DNA from: an uncultured Oscillospiraceae bacterium
Lineage (GTDB): Bacteria > Bacillota > Clostridia > Oscillospirales > Ruminococcaceae
Direction of reading: 5' to 3'
DNA: 64,000 nt
Assembly (NCBI GenBank): GCA_934466455.1
Contig: CAKSLF010000001.1
Span: 1-64,000 of the forward strand
The notes beneath the pieces are model-generated. The model was not told where the DNA came from. It made no database searches and worked only from the letters and a program-made list of their open reading frames with translations. Every line of letters begins with the position of its first letter. Positions within the stretch are counted from its first letter, which is position 1. Shown piece after piece: positions 34,588 through 43,425 of this stretch. The position numbers and the translations under genes were made by a program.

Positions 34588-35685
34588 ATGGATAAAACGG
34601 AAATTTTTGTTCCGGGCAGGACGGAGCTTGGGGGAAACCATACCGACCACCAGGGCGGCTGCGTCCTCGGAGCAGGCGTTTCCTTCGGTATGACCGCCCT
34701 TGCGGCACCGAACAAAACGGATACGGTAACGGTGCGCTCTGCCGGCTTCGGCGAGTTTTCCGTGGATATAGGCGATACCGAACCCCGCCTGGAAGAGGCG
34801 GGAACGCCCGCTGCCCTTCTGCGGGGCGTTTGCGCCGGGTTTATCGAAAGCGGAAATATATTCGGCGGCTTTGACGCCGATGTGGAATCGGAAATTCCGC
34901 CGGGAAGCGGGCTTTCTTCCTCCGCCGCTTTTGAGGTGCTTTTGGGCAGCATAATAAACCGCCTGTTTTTCGGTGGAAGCGTTCCGCCGGAGTTTATCTC
35001 CGTAAACGGAAAAAAGGCGGAGAACGATTATTTCAAAAAACCCTGCGGGCTTATGGATCAGCTTATCTGCGCCCTTGGGGGAATAGTATTTGCGGATTTT
35101 GCCGATCCGGAAAATCCGCAATACCGTCGGATAAACTATGACTTTGCAAAAAGCGGCTATGCTCTTGCAATAATAGAATGCGGTGCGGGTCATGCAGACC
35201 TTACGGAGGACTATGCGCAGATACCGAGGGATATGCGCCTTATTGCGGGAGATTTGGGCTACGAGCGTCTTTCCGAGGCTACTGCGGCGGAGTTTTATTC
35301 CGTTTTTCCGATTTTGCGGAAGAAGTACGGCGACCGACCGACATTCCGTGCGCTGCACTTTTTTGAGGAAACCCGCCGTGCGGCGGAGGAAGCGGACGCC
35401 CTCTCTGCAGGAAATTTTGATGAATTTCTGCGCCTTTACAGGGAATCCGCAGAAAGCTCGGAGAATTATCTTCAAAATATAATCAGCGAAAACGAGCCGG
35501 AGCATAGGCTGCAAAAGGCTATTTTTGCCGCAAGAGAGATTCTTGCGGGCGAAGGAGCCGTTCGCGTTCACGGCGGCGGCTTTGCCGGAACGGCGCAGGC
35601 GATTGTTCCCGCCGGGGAATATACAAAATTTGAAAACGAGCTGCGGAGCAGGGGTTTTAAGTGCGCCCGGCTTGACATAGTTTGA
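34588..35685 (+). CDS. Galactokinase-like GHMP kinase
   Basis: This 365-residue GHMP kinase has PGRTELGGNHTDHQ at residues 9-22 (galactokinase signature), PPGSGLSSSAAFEVLLG (phosphate loop) and VRVHGGGFAGTAQAIVP (motif 3). It is about 40 residues shorter at the N terminus than classical GalK, as in a clostridial subgroup. The substrate is probably galactose or a related hexose, from family only. No galT, galE or sugar transporter is adjacent. AAAGGGAGG precedes the ATG, with TATAAT at 34554-34559. The next gene follows after 18 bases. Confidence 0.85.
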   Translation: MDKTEIFVPGRTELGGNHTDHQGGCVLGAGVSFGMTALAAPNKTDTVTVRSAGFGEFSVDIGDTEPRLEEAGTPAALLRGVCAGFIESGNIFGGFDADVESEIPPGSGLSSSAAFEVLLGSIINRLFFGGSVPPEFISVNGKKAENDYFKKPCGLMDQLICALGGIVFADFADPENPQYRRINYDFAKSGYALAIIECGAGHADLTEDYAQIPRDMRLIAGDLGYERLSEATAAEFYSVFPILRKKYGDRPTFRALHFFEETRRAAEEADALSAGNFDEFLRLYRESAESSENYLQNIISENEPEHRLQKAIFAAREILAGEGAVRVHGGGFAGTAQAIVPAGEYTKFENELRSRGFKCARLDIV

Positions 35686-35703
35686 TGTAAGGGGGATTTT
35701 GCC

Positions 35704-36456
35704 TTGCAGCATTTTGGATTTTTTGCAACAAGGGACGAGGTTGAGGCGATAGAAAAGGGCTACCGGGCTTTTCATCACTTTGATGCAACGCACATTGCGC
35801 TTATAGCTCTTGCTGCGGCGGTTATAGCCGGGGCGGTGCTCGTATACCGCCGCCTTGGCACGGAGGGCAAAAACAGATTTTTAACCGTGCTCACGGTGCT
35901 TTTGCTTTTGGACGAGCTTGCAAAGTACGCAATCGCTCTTGGAACGGACAGCTGGTATTGGGGCTATCTTCCGTTTCATCTTTGCAGCATAAATATTTTT
36001 ATCTGCCTTGCATATACGGTAACAAAAAAAGATTTTTTTGCGGAGATTCTCTATGGTCTTTGCCTGCCCGGCGCAGCAATAGCCCTGTTTGTTCCGACAT
36101 GGAACGATTTGCCCATACTTAATGCGATGCATCTCCATTCCGCAAGCGTGCATATTATGCTTACCATGTACCCGTTTTTGCTTCTTTCAGACGGATTTAA
36201 GCCGAATTTTCGCTGCCTTCCGAAAATATTCGGGCTGCTTGCTGCGGTTTGCATACCGATATATTTTCTCAATAAGCGGCTTGGAACAAACTTTTTCTTT
36301 CTTGCAAGAACGGACGGAAACCCGGTGCTCGAAATGCTTGCGTCGGTGCTCGGAGAAAAATATTTTTTCCTCGGCTTGCCGGTGCTTCTTATAATCGCAT
36401 GGGCGTTTATGTATCTTCCCTTTGTAATTGCAGAGAGAAAAAAGACAAAAGTATAA
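35704..36456 (+). CDS. YwaF/TIGR02206-like membrane protein, TTG start
   Basis: This 250-residue protein has about six to seven transmembrane helices. LPFHLCSINIFICLAYTVTKK and the following PGAAIALFVPTW are typical of the TIGR02206/YwaF family, whose function is unknown. The start is TTG at 35704, with AAGGGGGA upstream. It is 18 bases after the galactokinase and so is likely co-transcribed. It contains an exact dispersed-motif copy at 35885. Confidence 0.8.
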   Translation: MQHFGFFATRDEVEAIEKGYRAFHHFDATHIALIALAAAVIAGAVLVYRRLGTEGKNRFLTVLTVLLLLDELAKYAIALGTDSWYWGYLPFHLCSINIFICLAYTVTKKDFFAEILYGLCLPGAAIALFVPTWNDLPILNAMHLHSASVHIMLTMYPFLLLSDGFKPNFRCLPKIFGLLAAVCIPIYFLNKRLGTNFFFLARTDGNPVLEMLASVLGEKYFFLGLPVLLIIAWAFMYLPFVIAERKKTKV

Positions 36457-36464
36457 ATACGAAG

Positions 36465-36498
36465 AAAAAAACGGGCTTCTTTCGAAGTCCGTTTTTTT
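36465..36498. terminator. Terminator between convergent genes
   Basis: AAAAACGGGCTTC pairs with GAAGTCCGTTTTT (one G-T pair) and ends in a T run on the plus strand, with A bases on the left for the minus-strand gene. Confidence 0.8.
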
Positions 36499-36501
36499 GT
36501 A

Positions 36502-37347
36502 TCAATAGCTTCTTCCGCATTTGGGGCAGGTTGTTTTGAAAAGAGTTTTTTTAAGCGCAACGCCGCAATACGGGCATTTTTTCGATGCGATGCAGTCGGC
36601 TGTGTATTTTTGAATATCGCTCTTTATTGCGGCGATATAGCCGCCGTCAATCGGAAGAAGTACTTTGCTGCTTCTGCGTCCAAGCCTTTCGCAATCGTCC
36701 GTAATTATGTACGGCCCCACCCAAAAAAGGTACGGAAAATCAAACGGCGACCGAAGGATCCACTGTCCTCTTTTTGGGGAATAAACCGCATTGAGCGAAT
36801 TTATAATCCTTGCGTTTTCAAAACCGGATTTTACATAGTCATACATTGCGGGGCTTGTGTCCTTGTAATAATCAAGGTTGTCCGTGCCTTTATATATGAT
36901 TTTACCGGAGGCGCAGCCGCCCGCAACAGCATCCCAAAAGCTTATCCATTCCCGCTTTATTTCTTCTGCGTTTTCTTCCGGAGCAAGTTTTAGGCAGATT
37001 TTGTACCATTTTATAAGCGGACTGTTTTCATAAGGGCATGATTCGGCATATGCGCCGTAATAAAGCCGCAAAAGCCCAAGCCAGCCCCGGTAATCGTCGG
37101 GGAACTGTTTTGTCGCTTCCGTATATGTATTTTCCGCTTCCGAAAACTGCCCGATGGCGGCTTGGGTCTGCGCATTTTTAAGAAGGCGGTTAAGCTCCGC
37201 CGTGCCTATCGTGGTTTCAACCGTTCCGAGCATGGCTTTTGCCTGCTCAAGGGTATATTTGCACCCGCAATGGCGGCACATAAAAAATCCGTCGTCCGTG
37301 CGGACAATATCAATGCTTCCGCAAAGCTCGCATTGCAGCTTTTGCAT
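36502..37347 (-). CDS. Zinc-ribbon/TPR protein, paralog B
   Basis: This 281-residue cytosolic protein has an N-terminal zinc ribbon (CELCGS...CRHCGC), a helical TPR-like stretch (about 45-100, AEnTYTEATKQFPDDYRGWLGLL), a middle region around FWDAVAGG, and a C-terminal zinc ribbon (CPYCGVALKKTLFKTTCPKCG). Its first ~92 residues are nearly identical to those of the upstream neighbour, while the rest diverges. Clostridial proteins of this layout are common but uncharacterised. The ribosome site is AGGGAGG. Confidence 0.75.
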   Translation of the reverse strand: MQKLQCELCGSIDIVRTDDGFFMCRHCGCKYTLEQAKAMLGTVETTIGTAELNRLLKNAQTQAAIGQFSEAENTYTEATKQFPDDYRGWLGLLRLYYGAYAESCPYENSPLIKWYKICLKLAPEENAEEIKREWISFWDAVAGGCASGKIIYKGTDNLDYYKDTSPAMYDYVKSGFENARIINSLNAVYSPKRGQWILRSPFDFPYLFWVGPYIITDDCERLGRRSSKVLLPIDGGYIAAIKSDIQKYTADCIASKKCPYCGVALKKTLFKTTCPKCGRSY

Positions 37348-37385
37348 AAAAAGCCCTCCCTAATATAAATTATGACTACGCTTTA

Positions 37386-38276
37386 TCAAAAGCTCTTTTT
37401 GCAGTGTTCACATTCGGGTCCAAGAGGAGTATCTTTAAGCTCCGAACCGCAGTATGGGCAAAAGCCAAAAGCCACCGCTTCGCTTACCGCCTTATCAAGC
37501 TGCGCCTTTATTTTAGAAATTTCGTCTTTGCAAAGCGGCGGAAGAGAGGGCAAAGCCAATACGATTTTGCAGTCCTGATTTTCCGTTTGGCAGCAGCGGC
37601 AAAGCCAGAATTTATACGGTGCGGCAATATGCGGCTGCCGCGGCTCCCAGCACCCTTTTCCCATGTTGTAGAATGCACCGAGCGAATTGAGGATTTTTGC
37701 GTTTTCAAAGCCGGATTCCGCATATTCGTACATTGCGGCGGAGGTTCCTTTGTAAAAATCAATGTCGCTTCCGCCCTCGTAGGTAAATTCGCCGGCTTTG
37801 CATTTTTCCGCAACGGAATCCCAAAAGCTTTCCCATTCCGCTTTTATTTTTTCCGTTTCCTCCGCCGGGGCAAGCTTTTGGCAGATTCCGTACCATTCAA
37901 AAAGCTGCGCAGCCTCGCTTTCAAGCGGCGAGGAATTAAATTTGTGCCCGGGAAGATATATCCGCTTCCCGTCAAGATAAATTTTGCAGTTGACTTTAAG
38001 AAGCCCAAGCCAGCCCCGGTAGTCGTCGGGGAACTGTTTTGTCGCTTCCGTATATGTACTTTCCGCTTCCGAAAACTGCCCGATGTCGGCTTGGGTCTGC
38101 GCATTTTTAAGAAGGCGGTTAAGCTCCGCCGTGCCTATCGTGGTTTCAACCGTTCCGAGCATGGCTTTTGCCTGCTCAAGGGTATATTTGCACCCGCAAT
38201 GGCGGCACATAAAAAATCCGTCGTCCGTGCGTACAATATCAATGCTTCCGCAAAGCTCACATTGCAGCTTCTGCAT
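37386..38276 (-). CDS. Zinc-ribbon/TPR protein, paralog A
   Basis: This is a 296-residue protein with the same layout as the downstream gene: N-terminal zinc ribbon CELCGS...CRHCGC, TPR-like helices, FWDSVAEKC middle, and C-terminal ribbon CPYCGSELKDTPLGPECEHC. The 5' ~275 bases of the two genes differ at only about seven positions that I can see, whereas the 3' two thirds are clearly diverged. That pattern implies recent gene conversion or partial duplication. The gap between them is 38 bases, so they form one operon. Function unknown. Confidence 0.75.
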   Translation of the reverse strand: MQKLQCELCGSIDIVRTDDGFFMCRHCGCKYTLEQAKAMLGTVETTIGTAELNRLLKNAQTQADIGQFSEAESTYTEATKQFPDDYRGWLGLLKVNCKIYLDGKRIYLPGHKFNSSPLESEAAQLFEWYGICQKLAPAEETEKIKAEWESFWDSVAEKCKAGEFTYEGGSDIDFYKGTSAAMYEYAESGFENAKILNSLGAFYNMGKGCWEPRQPHIAAPYKFWLCRCCQTENQDCKIVLALPSLPPLCKDEISKIKAQLDKAVSEAVAFGFCPYCGSELKDTPLGPECEHCKKSF

Positions 38277-38303
38277 AAAAAATCCTCCTAACCGGTATGT
38301 ATC

Positions 38304-38996
38304 CTAAAGCTTTTCCACAGAGCAGACGGTAAGCTTGTCGCCGTCCACAAAAAAGCGTATGTCAAAGCCCGCAAATTTCATTCCGTAAATTCTTTCCGGG
38401 TCGTTTTGGTACGACGGGCGAGGGTCCTCCCGAAGGCAGTCTGCGGCGGCTTGCCGCTTTTCCTCCGGCAAAAGCAAAAGCAGCTCCTCCGGAAAATCCA
38501 CCGAAAGCCCGTGCAAGGAAAATTCGTCCGCATAGCCGCCTACGGCGTCTTTTCGGCAATCCGCAAAGGGAATATACGGCTTTATGTCAAAAATCGGCGT
38601 GCCGTCAAGCAGATCAACTCCGGAAACCATGAGCACAACGCCCTCGTGCTCGGTGCTCAAAACCCGTTCAAGTCTTACGCAGGAAAGCCCAAGCGGATTT
38701 GGACGAAAAGGCGAGCGGCTTGCAAAAACGCCGACCCTTTCGTTACCGCCAAGGCGGGGCGGGCGAACCGTTGGGGACCAGCCCTCCCTGTGCGCCTTTG
38801 AAAAATCAAACACCAGCCAAAGGTGGGAAAAACCCTCGATTCCGCGAAGAGCGTCCGGGTTTCTGTATTTGGGAACAAAGACGATTTTGCCCATTGCGGA
38901 GGCGACCCTTCCGGCTTGACGGGGGATTCCGAATTTGTCGGAAAAATCAGTGCGTATATGGGCAACCGGTTCGATTTTCAAAAATTCGTCCTGCAT
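38304..38996 (-). CDS. trmO: tRNA m6t6A37 methyltransferase TrmO-like (TsaA/VirR)
   Basis: This 230-residue protein has the TrmO beta-barrel signatures PVAHIRTDFSDKFGIPRQ, GIEGFSHLWLVFDF, RLGGNERVGVFASRSPFRPNPLGLSCVRL and LDGTPIFDIKPYIPFAD. The C-terminal extension ends RIYGMKFAGFDIRFF, a TrmO hallmark. It adds the N6-methyl group to t6A37 of tRNA-Thr type substrates using SAM. I start at ATG 38996 (MQDEFLKIEPVAH), with GGAAAGGCGG upstream. It lies upstream of the zinc-ribbon pair by 28 bases and may share its transcript. Confidence 0.9.
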   Translation of the reverse strand: MQDEFLKIEPVAHIRTDFSDKFGIPRQAGRVASAMGKIVFVPKYRNPDALRGIEGFSHLWLVFDFSKAHREGWSPTVRPPRLGGNERVGVFASRSPFRPNPLGLSCVRLERVLSTEHEGVVLMVSGVDLLDGTPIFDIKPYIPFADCRKDAVGGYADEFSLHGLSVDFPEELLLLLPEEKRQAAADCLREDPRPSYQNDPERIYGMKFAGFDIRFFVDGDKLTVCSVEKL

Positions 38997-39167
38997 TTTT
39001 CCGCCTTTCCGCCCAATAGGGGCAACAATATAAAAAAAGTATACCATATTTTTTTCGGGGGTTCAATGCAAAGCAAAATATAAAACCGCTCCGGAATAAA
39101 AAACGGCTGCGTTTATCTTTATAAACGGCGGCAAAAAATATATTTCGGCCGTTGTGAATCTCCGCCG

Positions 39168-39311
39168 CTATTCCGCTTCTTCAAACTCTCCGTTTTTAAG
39201 AGTATACCATGTGTCGGCTTTAAGCTTAGCACCGTCTATCTTTGCCGTTTTAACTTCGGCAATACTTGCTGAGTCCGCTTTTTTGTACCGTAGAAAAAGT
39301 GCTTTGCTGTT
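39168..39311 (-). pseudogene. Orphan C-terminal coding remnant
   Basis: Reading the minus strand, a 47-codon open frame ends at TAG (39170-39168) and encodes a coherent tail with IAEVKTAKIDGAKLKAD and TWYTLKNGEFEEAE. It is blocked upstream by an in-frame TGA at 39314-39312, has no start codon or ribosome site, and abuts a terminator hairpin. It looks like the surviving 3' end of a lost gene. The parent family is not recognisable. Confidence 0.45.
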
Positions 39312-39318
39312 TCAAAAA

Positions 39319-39361
39319 AACAAAACCGCTTGATTAAACAAAAATCAAGCGATTTTGTTGT
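39319..39361 (-). terminator. Terminator of the 81-residue membrane protein gene
   Basis: Arms AACAAAATCGCTTGATT and AATCAAGCGGTTTTGTT form a long near-perfect stem around a short loop, followed by TTTTTT on the minus strand. It stands 43 bases after the stop of the small gene. Confidence 0.78.
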
Positions 39362-39403
39362 TGCGCCAAACCCGAAGCCGCAGATTAAATAATGACTGCG
39401 GCA

Positions 39404-39649
39404 TTATTCTATTTTTTCTCCGCAGTGAGGGCAGTACTCGTCCGGCTGTATTCCTCTTAGGTGTAACTGCCTATGATAAAAGGGGCAACGAACAAAGATA
39501 ATTCCAAAGATCAGCGCACCAAAAGAAATAAGTGAACCTATCACAAAAAGCGAATGTACGGGCTTTACTCCAAAAACAACTCCGGCAATAAGCCAACCGA
39601 TAATAATCAAGGCGTACATAATATACCTGCATATATTAGGATTTTTCAT
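39404..39649 (-). CDS. Small two-helix membrane protein with C-terminal zinc-ribbon-like end
   Basis: This 81-residue protein has two hydrophobic helices (IMYALIIIGWLIAGVVFG and LFVIGSLISFGALIFGIIFV), then RCPFYHRQLHLRGIQPDEYCPHCGEKIE. The last part resembles a short CPxC...CPHCG zinc ribbon in which the first pair is partly replaced by C-x3-H. Similar small proteins are common in gut clostridia; function unknown. No strong promoter is visible in the 160 bases upstream. Confidence 0.6.
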   Translation of the reverse strand: MKNPNICRYIMYALIIIGWLIAGVVFGVKPVHSLFVIGSLISFGALIFGIIFVRCPFYHRQLHLRGIQPDEYCPHCGEKIE

Positions 39650-39809
39650 TTACTCGACCTCCGATAGACCATAACAGCTTGATTGTATCATTGCAATAAC
39701 ACTCCCGCTATCTCAGCGTAGTAAAATTCAAGTAAATTGTATGTGTACCGATTTCTAAATTTTATCAAATCTCGATTTATCAGGCTCAAGTATACTGTGC
39801 CGGAACAAA

Positions 39810-39847
39810 AAAGTCCACCGCAATTCTGTCAAAATTGCGGTGGATTT
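39810..39847 (-). terminator. Terminator of the tmRNA gene
   Basis: On the minus strand, AATCCACCGCAATTTTG pairs with a matching arm ending TTGCGGTGGACT, followed by TTTTTT. It lies directly after the tmRNA CCA end. Confidence 0.85.
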
Positions 39848-39848
39848 A

Positions 39849-40195
39849 TGGTGGAGGCGAGGGGAGTCGAACCCCTGTCCGAAAGCCCATCCATATATAC
39901 TTCTCCGGGTGCAGGCTGTTGTTTAGATTTCCCGCATACGGCGGACGGCAGCCAAGCCGCCGCAGGCGGTATTCTCCTTATACAATGGCGGTACGAAGAA
40001 AGCTTCCGTCATCGTTCACCGCTAATCGACGCCCAAATCCAAAGCCACGGTACTCTTTGGCAGGACGGCAAGCCTAATTAGGCTGCGTAAGCTAAATTTT
40101 TGTTAGCGTTTATTGTTTTTACCCATTTTATAGAAGGTGGGTGCTTCTACCCGCTATACATACCTCAAGACCCCCGTCGAAACCTTTACGCCCCC
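39849..40195 (-). ncRNA. ssrA: tmRNA (ssrA)
   Basis: The RNA is 347 bases. The 5' strand GGGGGCG (from 40195) pairs with CGCCTCC before the encoded CCA (39851-39849), and GGTTCGACTCCCCTCGCC makes the T arm. The 5' region has the typical GGTTTCGACGGGGG. The tag frame reads GCT AAC AAA AAT TTA GCT TAC GCA GCC TAA, predicting tag ANKNLAYAA. Pseudoknot-like GC-rich segments follow. It rescues stalled ribosomes with SmpB, encoded just upstream. Confidence 0.95.
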
Positions 40196-40232
40196 ATATC
40201 TATATATGAGAAGGCTTCTTTGGGAGAGAATT

Positions 40233-40697
40233 TTATCTGTTTCTCTCTTTAAGACTCCTTTCAATATCTCTTTCTGCGGCACGCTTTGCCATGTCGTCAC
40301 GCTTATCATAAAGCTTTTTGCCCCGGCAAAGCCCGACTTTAAGCTTTACTTTGGAGCCGCTGAAATACATTTCCAGCGGAATAAGAGCAATGCCCTGCTG
40401 CTGAACAAGACCGTACAGCTTTGCGATTTCCCGCCGGTGCATAAGAAGGCGGCGGCTGCGGTCCGGGTCACGATTAAATATATTGCCCTTTTCGTATGGG
40501 CTTATGTGCATTCCGTTTACAAAAAGCTCGCCGTTTTTGATTTCGCACCAGCTGTCTTTAAGATTGACCTGCCCCGCACGGATACTTTTTACCTCTGTGC
40601 CGAAAAGCTCTATTCCGGCTTCATAGCTTTCGTCAATAAAATAGTCATGACCGGCTTTTTTGTTTCTTGCAATGGATTTTATGTTTTTCTGTTCCAT
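40233..40697 (-). CDS. smpB: SsrA-binding protein SmpB
   Basis: This 154-residue OB-fold protein delivers tmRNA to stalled ribosomes. It shows [54 protein letters not shown] and the basic C-terminal tail with [20 protein letters not shown] start at ATG 40697 ([15 protein letters not shown]) with AAAGGAGG upstream. It precedes ssrA by 38 bases on the same strand, the common arrangement. Confidence 0.96.
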   Translation of the reverse strand: MEQKNIKSIARNKKAGHDYFIDESYEAGIELFGTEVKSIRAGQVNLKDSWCEIKNGELFVNGMHISPYEKGNIFNRDPDRSRRLLMHRREIAKLYGLVQQQGIALIPLEMYFSGSKVKLKVGLCRGKKLYDKRDDMAKRAAERDIERSLKERNR

Positions 40698-40738
40698 TAT
40701 CCGCAGCACCTCCTTTCGCAAAATTCTGTTTTTGCGGT

Positions 40739-41338
40739 TTACATCGGATTTCTTCCCTCGATTGCACGGTAAAGGGTCACCTCGTCCGCATATTCAAGGT
40801 TCCCGCCGACCGGGATTCCGTAGGCAAGACGGGTCACCTTTACGCCCATGGGTTTAAGCAGGCGGGAAATATACATTGCAGTGGCTTCGCCCTCAACGGT
40901 GGGGTTGGTTGCCATAATGACCTCTTTAACCTCGCCGTCGCTCATTCTTGAAAGAAGCTCCTTTATAAAGAGGCTTTCCGGTCCGACGCCGTCCATTGGG
41001 GAGATAAGCCCGCCAAGGACATGATACAGCCCGTGGTATTCCTTTGTGCGCTCTATTGCGATTACATCCCTCGGGTCCTCCACAACGCAGATCGTGGTTC
41101 TGTCCCGGCTTTCGTCGCTGCAAATTGCACAGCGGGGGGTGTCGGTTATGTTTTTACAAATCTCGCAATAGCCTATTTTTTCCCTTGCTTCAAGAATGGC
41201 GTTCGCAAAAGCGTCCGCCTCCTCCTTCGGCATTCTCAGAACATGAAAAGCAAGCCTTTGCGCACTCTTTTTTCCTATTCCGGGAAGGCGAGCAAAACAT
41301 TCCGTAAGCTTCGTCAGCGGAAGCACGCCGTAATTCAT
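40739..41338 (-). CDS. recR: Recombination protein RecR
   Basis: This 199-residue protein of the RecFOR pathway has an N-terminal helix-hairpin-helix ([20 protein letters not shown]), a zinc finger ([16 protein letters not shown]), and a Toprim domain with [15 protein letters not shown] and the late [15 protein letters not shown]. Length is normal. It follows ybaB by 18 bases in the Firmicutes order dnaX-ybaB-recR. Confidence 0.97.
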   Translation of the reverse strand: MNYGVLPLTKLTECFARLPGIGKKSAQRLAFHVLRMPKEEADAFANAILEAREKIGYCEICKNITDTPRCAICSDESRDRTTICVVEDPRDVIAIERTKEYHGLYHVLGGLISPMDGVGPESLFIKELLSRMSDGEVKEVIMATNPTVEGEATAMYISRLLKPMGVKVTRLAYGIPVGGNLEYADEVTLYRAIEGRNPM

Positions 41339-41356
41339 ACTGCGGTTCCGGCTTTA

Positions 41357-41704
41357 TCAGAACATTCCGGGAATGTTTATATTCCCGGTAACTTTTGAAA
41401 GCTCGTCGTTGTTGGTTTTTTCAATGGAAGAAATAGCCTCGTTAACACCGGCAACAATAAGATCCTGAAGCATCTCGATGTCGTCCGGGTCAACAACCTC
41501 GGGCTTTATTTCGATGCTCTGCATCTCTTTTTTGCCGTTCATTTTTATGGTTATCATTCCGCCGCCGACGGTAAAGTCGTATTCTCTTTCGTCAAGGTCA
41601 GCCTGAAGCTCCGCCATGCGTTCCTGCATTTTCTGTGCCTGTTTAAGAACGCCCTGCATATTTGAAGGACCGCCGCCAAAGCCCTGTGGAAGATGTGCTT
41701 TCAT
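41357..41704 (-). CDS. YbaB/EbfC nucleoid-associated protein
   Basis: This 115-residue protein has a Gly-rich start (LPQGFGGGPSNMQGVLKQAQKMQERM), then EYDFTVGGGMITIKMNGKKEMQSIEIKPEVVDPDDIEMLQDLIVAGVNEA, the YbaB core. Family members are small DNA-binding dimers found between dnaX and recR. The gap to dnaX is 74 bases. Confidence 0.94.
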   Translation of the reverse strand: MKAHLPQGFGGGPSNMQGVLKQAQKMQERMAELQADLDEREYDFTVGGGMITIKMNGKKEMQSIEIKPEVVDPDDIEMLQDLIVAGVNEAISSIEKTNNDELSKVTGNINIPGMF

Positions 41705-41778
41705 ATAATAATTCCTCCGTCATTTATAATATTGTATCTTACTAATTATAACCGCAAAGCCCGCTTTTGGCAAGAGCT

Positions 41779-43383
41779 TTATAAAAGCTCAATTCCGGAA
41801 AGGCGCGCCCGCTGCTCAAGCCGGACAAGGGGGTCGGCTTCTTTGCTTTCCGCCTTTTTGTACGGCCCTATGCCGTAGCGTTTGCCGCAAGCCTCCGCAA
41901 TGGCGGTTTTTATGCGTTCCTTTGCCTCCGGGCTTTTTTGAATATACGGAATAAAGGTTTCGTTCTGTGCGTCGATAAGAAGGCGGTTGCCGCTTTCATA
42001 AGCCTTAGAGCCGGAAAGCAACGCAAACAGCATCGGGTCCCTCTTATGGAGAACATCAAGCACCAAATCCCATTCCCCAAAGGGCTTTTCGCTCTCCTCT
42101 TCGGGGAGGGGCTGCGCCGGGGATTCTTCTGCGGGCTTTGGAGCGGGCGTTTTTTCAAAAGAAGCAGCCTGCTTTTTTTGCGGTTTTTGCTGTACGGAAT
42201 TTTCTGCGGGAACAGCCGCATAAGCAATTCCTTTTGCCTTGAGCACGGAAATTTCGTCCTCAAGCTTTTCTATTCTGGCAAGGAGGGCTTCCGCCGTGCC
42301 GTCAAGCTCCGGAGAGCAGAGCTTTACCATGGCAAGTTCAAATTCAAGGCGTTTTGAGGAGCTTTTTGCCATTTTTGCGGTTGCCTCCTGCAAAACTGAT
42401 ATGCAGTAAAAAATGTTTGCCTGAGAAAAAGAGGAGGCTTGCTTTTTAAGCCTCTCAATTTCGCCCGGAAGAACCTTGAGCATGGCTGCGGAATCCTTTG
42501 AGCACGAAACGATCATTAAATTCCGAAAATGCTCAATCATCTCGTCGCAAAGACGGCTTACATCTGCGGAGCCCGCATAAAGCTTATCCACCATTTGAAG
42601 AACGGCGGAGGTATCCCTTTGAACAACGCAATCCGCAAGGTCAAAAAGATATTCTCTTCCCGCAAGACCGGCGCAGCGGCTTACGGTTTCAACCGTTATG
42701 TGCTCGTCCGCCCGGCAAATGTCCAAAAGGGAGAGGGCGTCCCTCATTCCGCCGTCCGCAAGCTCGCCTATAAGCAAAGCTGCGTCGTCCTCAATGCTTA
42801 TGCGTTCCATTTTGCAGACAAATTTGACCCGTTCCGCAATAACCTGCGGCGGCATTCTTCTGAAGTCAAAGCGCATACAACGGGAAAGAATGGTTGCCGG
42901 GAGCTTATGGACCTCTGTTGTGGCAAGGATAAAAATAACATGCTCCGGCGGCTCCTCCATTATTTTAAGCAGGGCGTTTGCCGCTTCTTTTGTGAGCATA
43001 TGCGCCTCGTCGATAATGTATACACGGTATTTTGCAACCGCCGGGGTAAAGTTTGCCTCTGCACGGAGGTTGCGTATATCATCGATGTTTCTGTTGCTGG
43101 CGGCGTCCATTTCCGTAACATCAAGAAGAGAGCCGTCGTCTATTCCACGGCATACGGAACATTCGCCGCAAGGCTCGCCGTCGTGCTCATTGGGGCAGTT
43201 TACCGCCTTTGCAAGAATTTTTGCGCAGGTTGTTTTGCCTATTCCGCGGCTGCCGGTGAAAATATATGCATGACCGAAGGTATGCTCCGCCACTTCTTTT
43301 GCAAGAACGGAGGTTATATGCTCCTGCCCGGCAACATCTCTGAAGAACCTTGGGCGATATTTGCGGTAAAGTGCCTGATACAT
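41779..43383 (-). CDS. dnaX: DNA polymerase III subunits gamma/tau
   Basis: This is a 534-residue clamp-loader ATPase. Motifs in order: YQALYRKYRPRFF start, Walker A GSRGIGKTTCAK, zinc module CPNEHDGEPCGECSVC, Walker B YIIDEAHML, sensor ILSRCMRFDF, and a variable Pro/Glu-rich linker before the tau C-terminal part. I start at ATG 43383 with AGAGGAGG upstream. At codons 402-404 the message reads CAA AAA AAG, i.e. the heptamer A AAA AAG used for -1 frameshifting in E. coli dnaX; a -1 shift meets TGA after five codons, which would give a gamma-like 409-residue product. Confidence 0.96.
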   Translation of the reverse strand: MYQALYRKYRPRFFRDVAGQEHITSVLAKEVAEHTFGHAYIFTGSRGIGKTTCAKILAKAVNCPNEHDGEPCGECSVCRGIDDGSLLDVTEMDAASNRNIDDIRNLRAEANFTPAVAKYRVYIIDEAHMLTKEAANALLKIMEEPPEHVIFILATTEVHKLPATILSRCMRFDFRRMPPQVIAERVKFVCKMERISIEDDAALLIGELADGGMRDALSLLDICRADEHITVETVSRCAGLAGREYLFDLADCVVQRDTSAVLQMVDKLYAGSADVSRLCDEMIEHFRNLMIVSCSKDSAAMLKVLPGEIERLKKQASSFSQANIFYCISVLQEATAKMAKSSSKRLEFELAMVKLCSPELDGTAEALLARIEKLEDEISVLKAKGIAYAAVPAENSVQQKPQKKQAASFEKTPAPKPAEESPAQPLPEEESEKPFGEWDLVLDVLHKRDPMLFALLSGSKAYESGNRLLIDAQNETFIPYIQKSPEAKERIKTAIAEACGKRYGIGPYKKAESKEADPLVRLEQRARLSGIELL

Positions 43384-43425
43384 GGCGGCGTTTCCTCCTC
43401 TTCCTAAAATTACGGCATAAAAAAT

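Noticed and set aside
34540..35793. 417-codon minus-strand frame opposite the galactokinase
   Set aside because: Antisense shadow of a well-supported GHMP kinase; no ribosome site or recognisable family.
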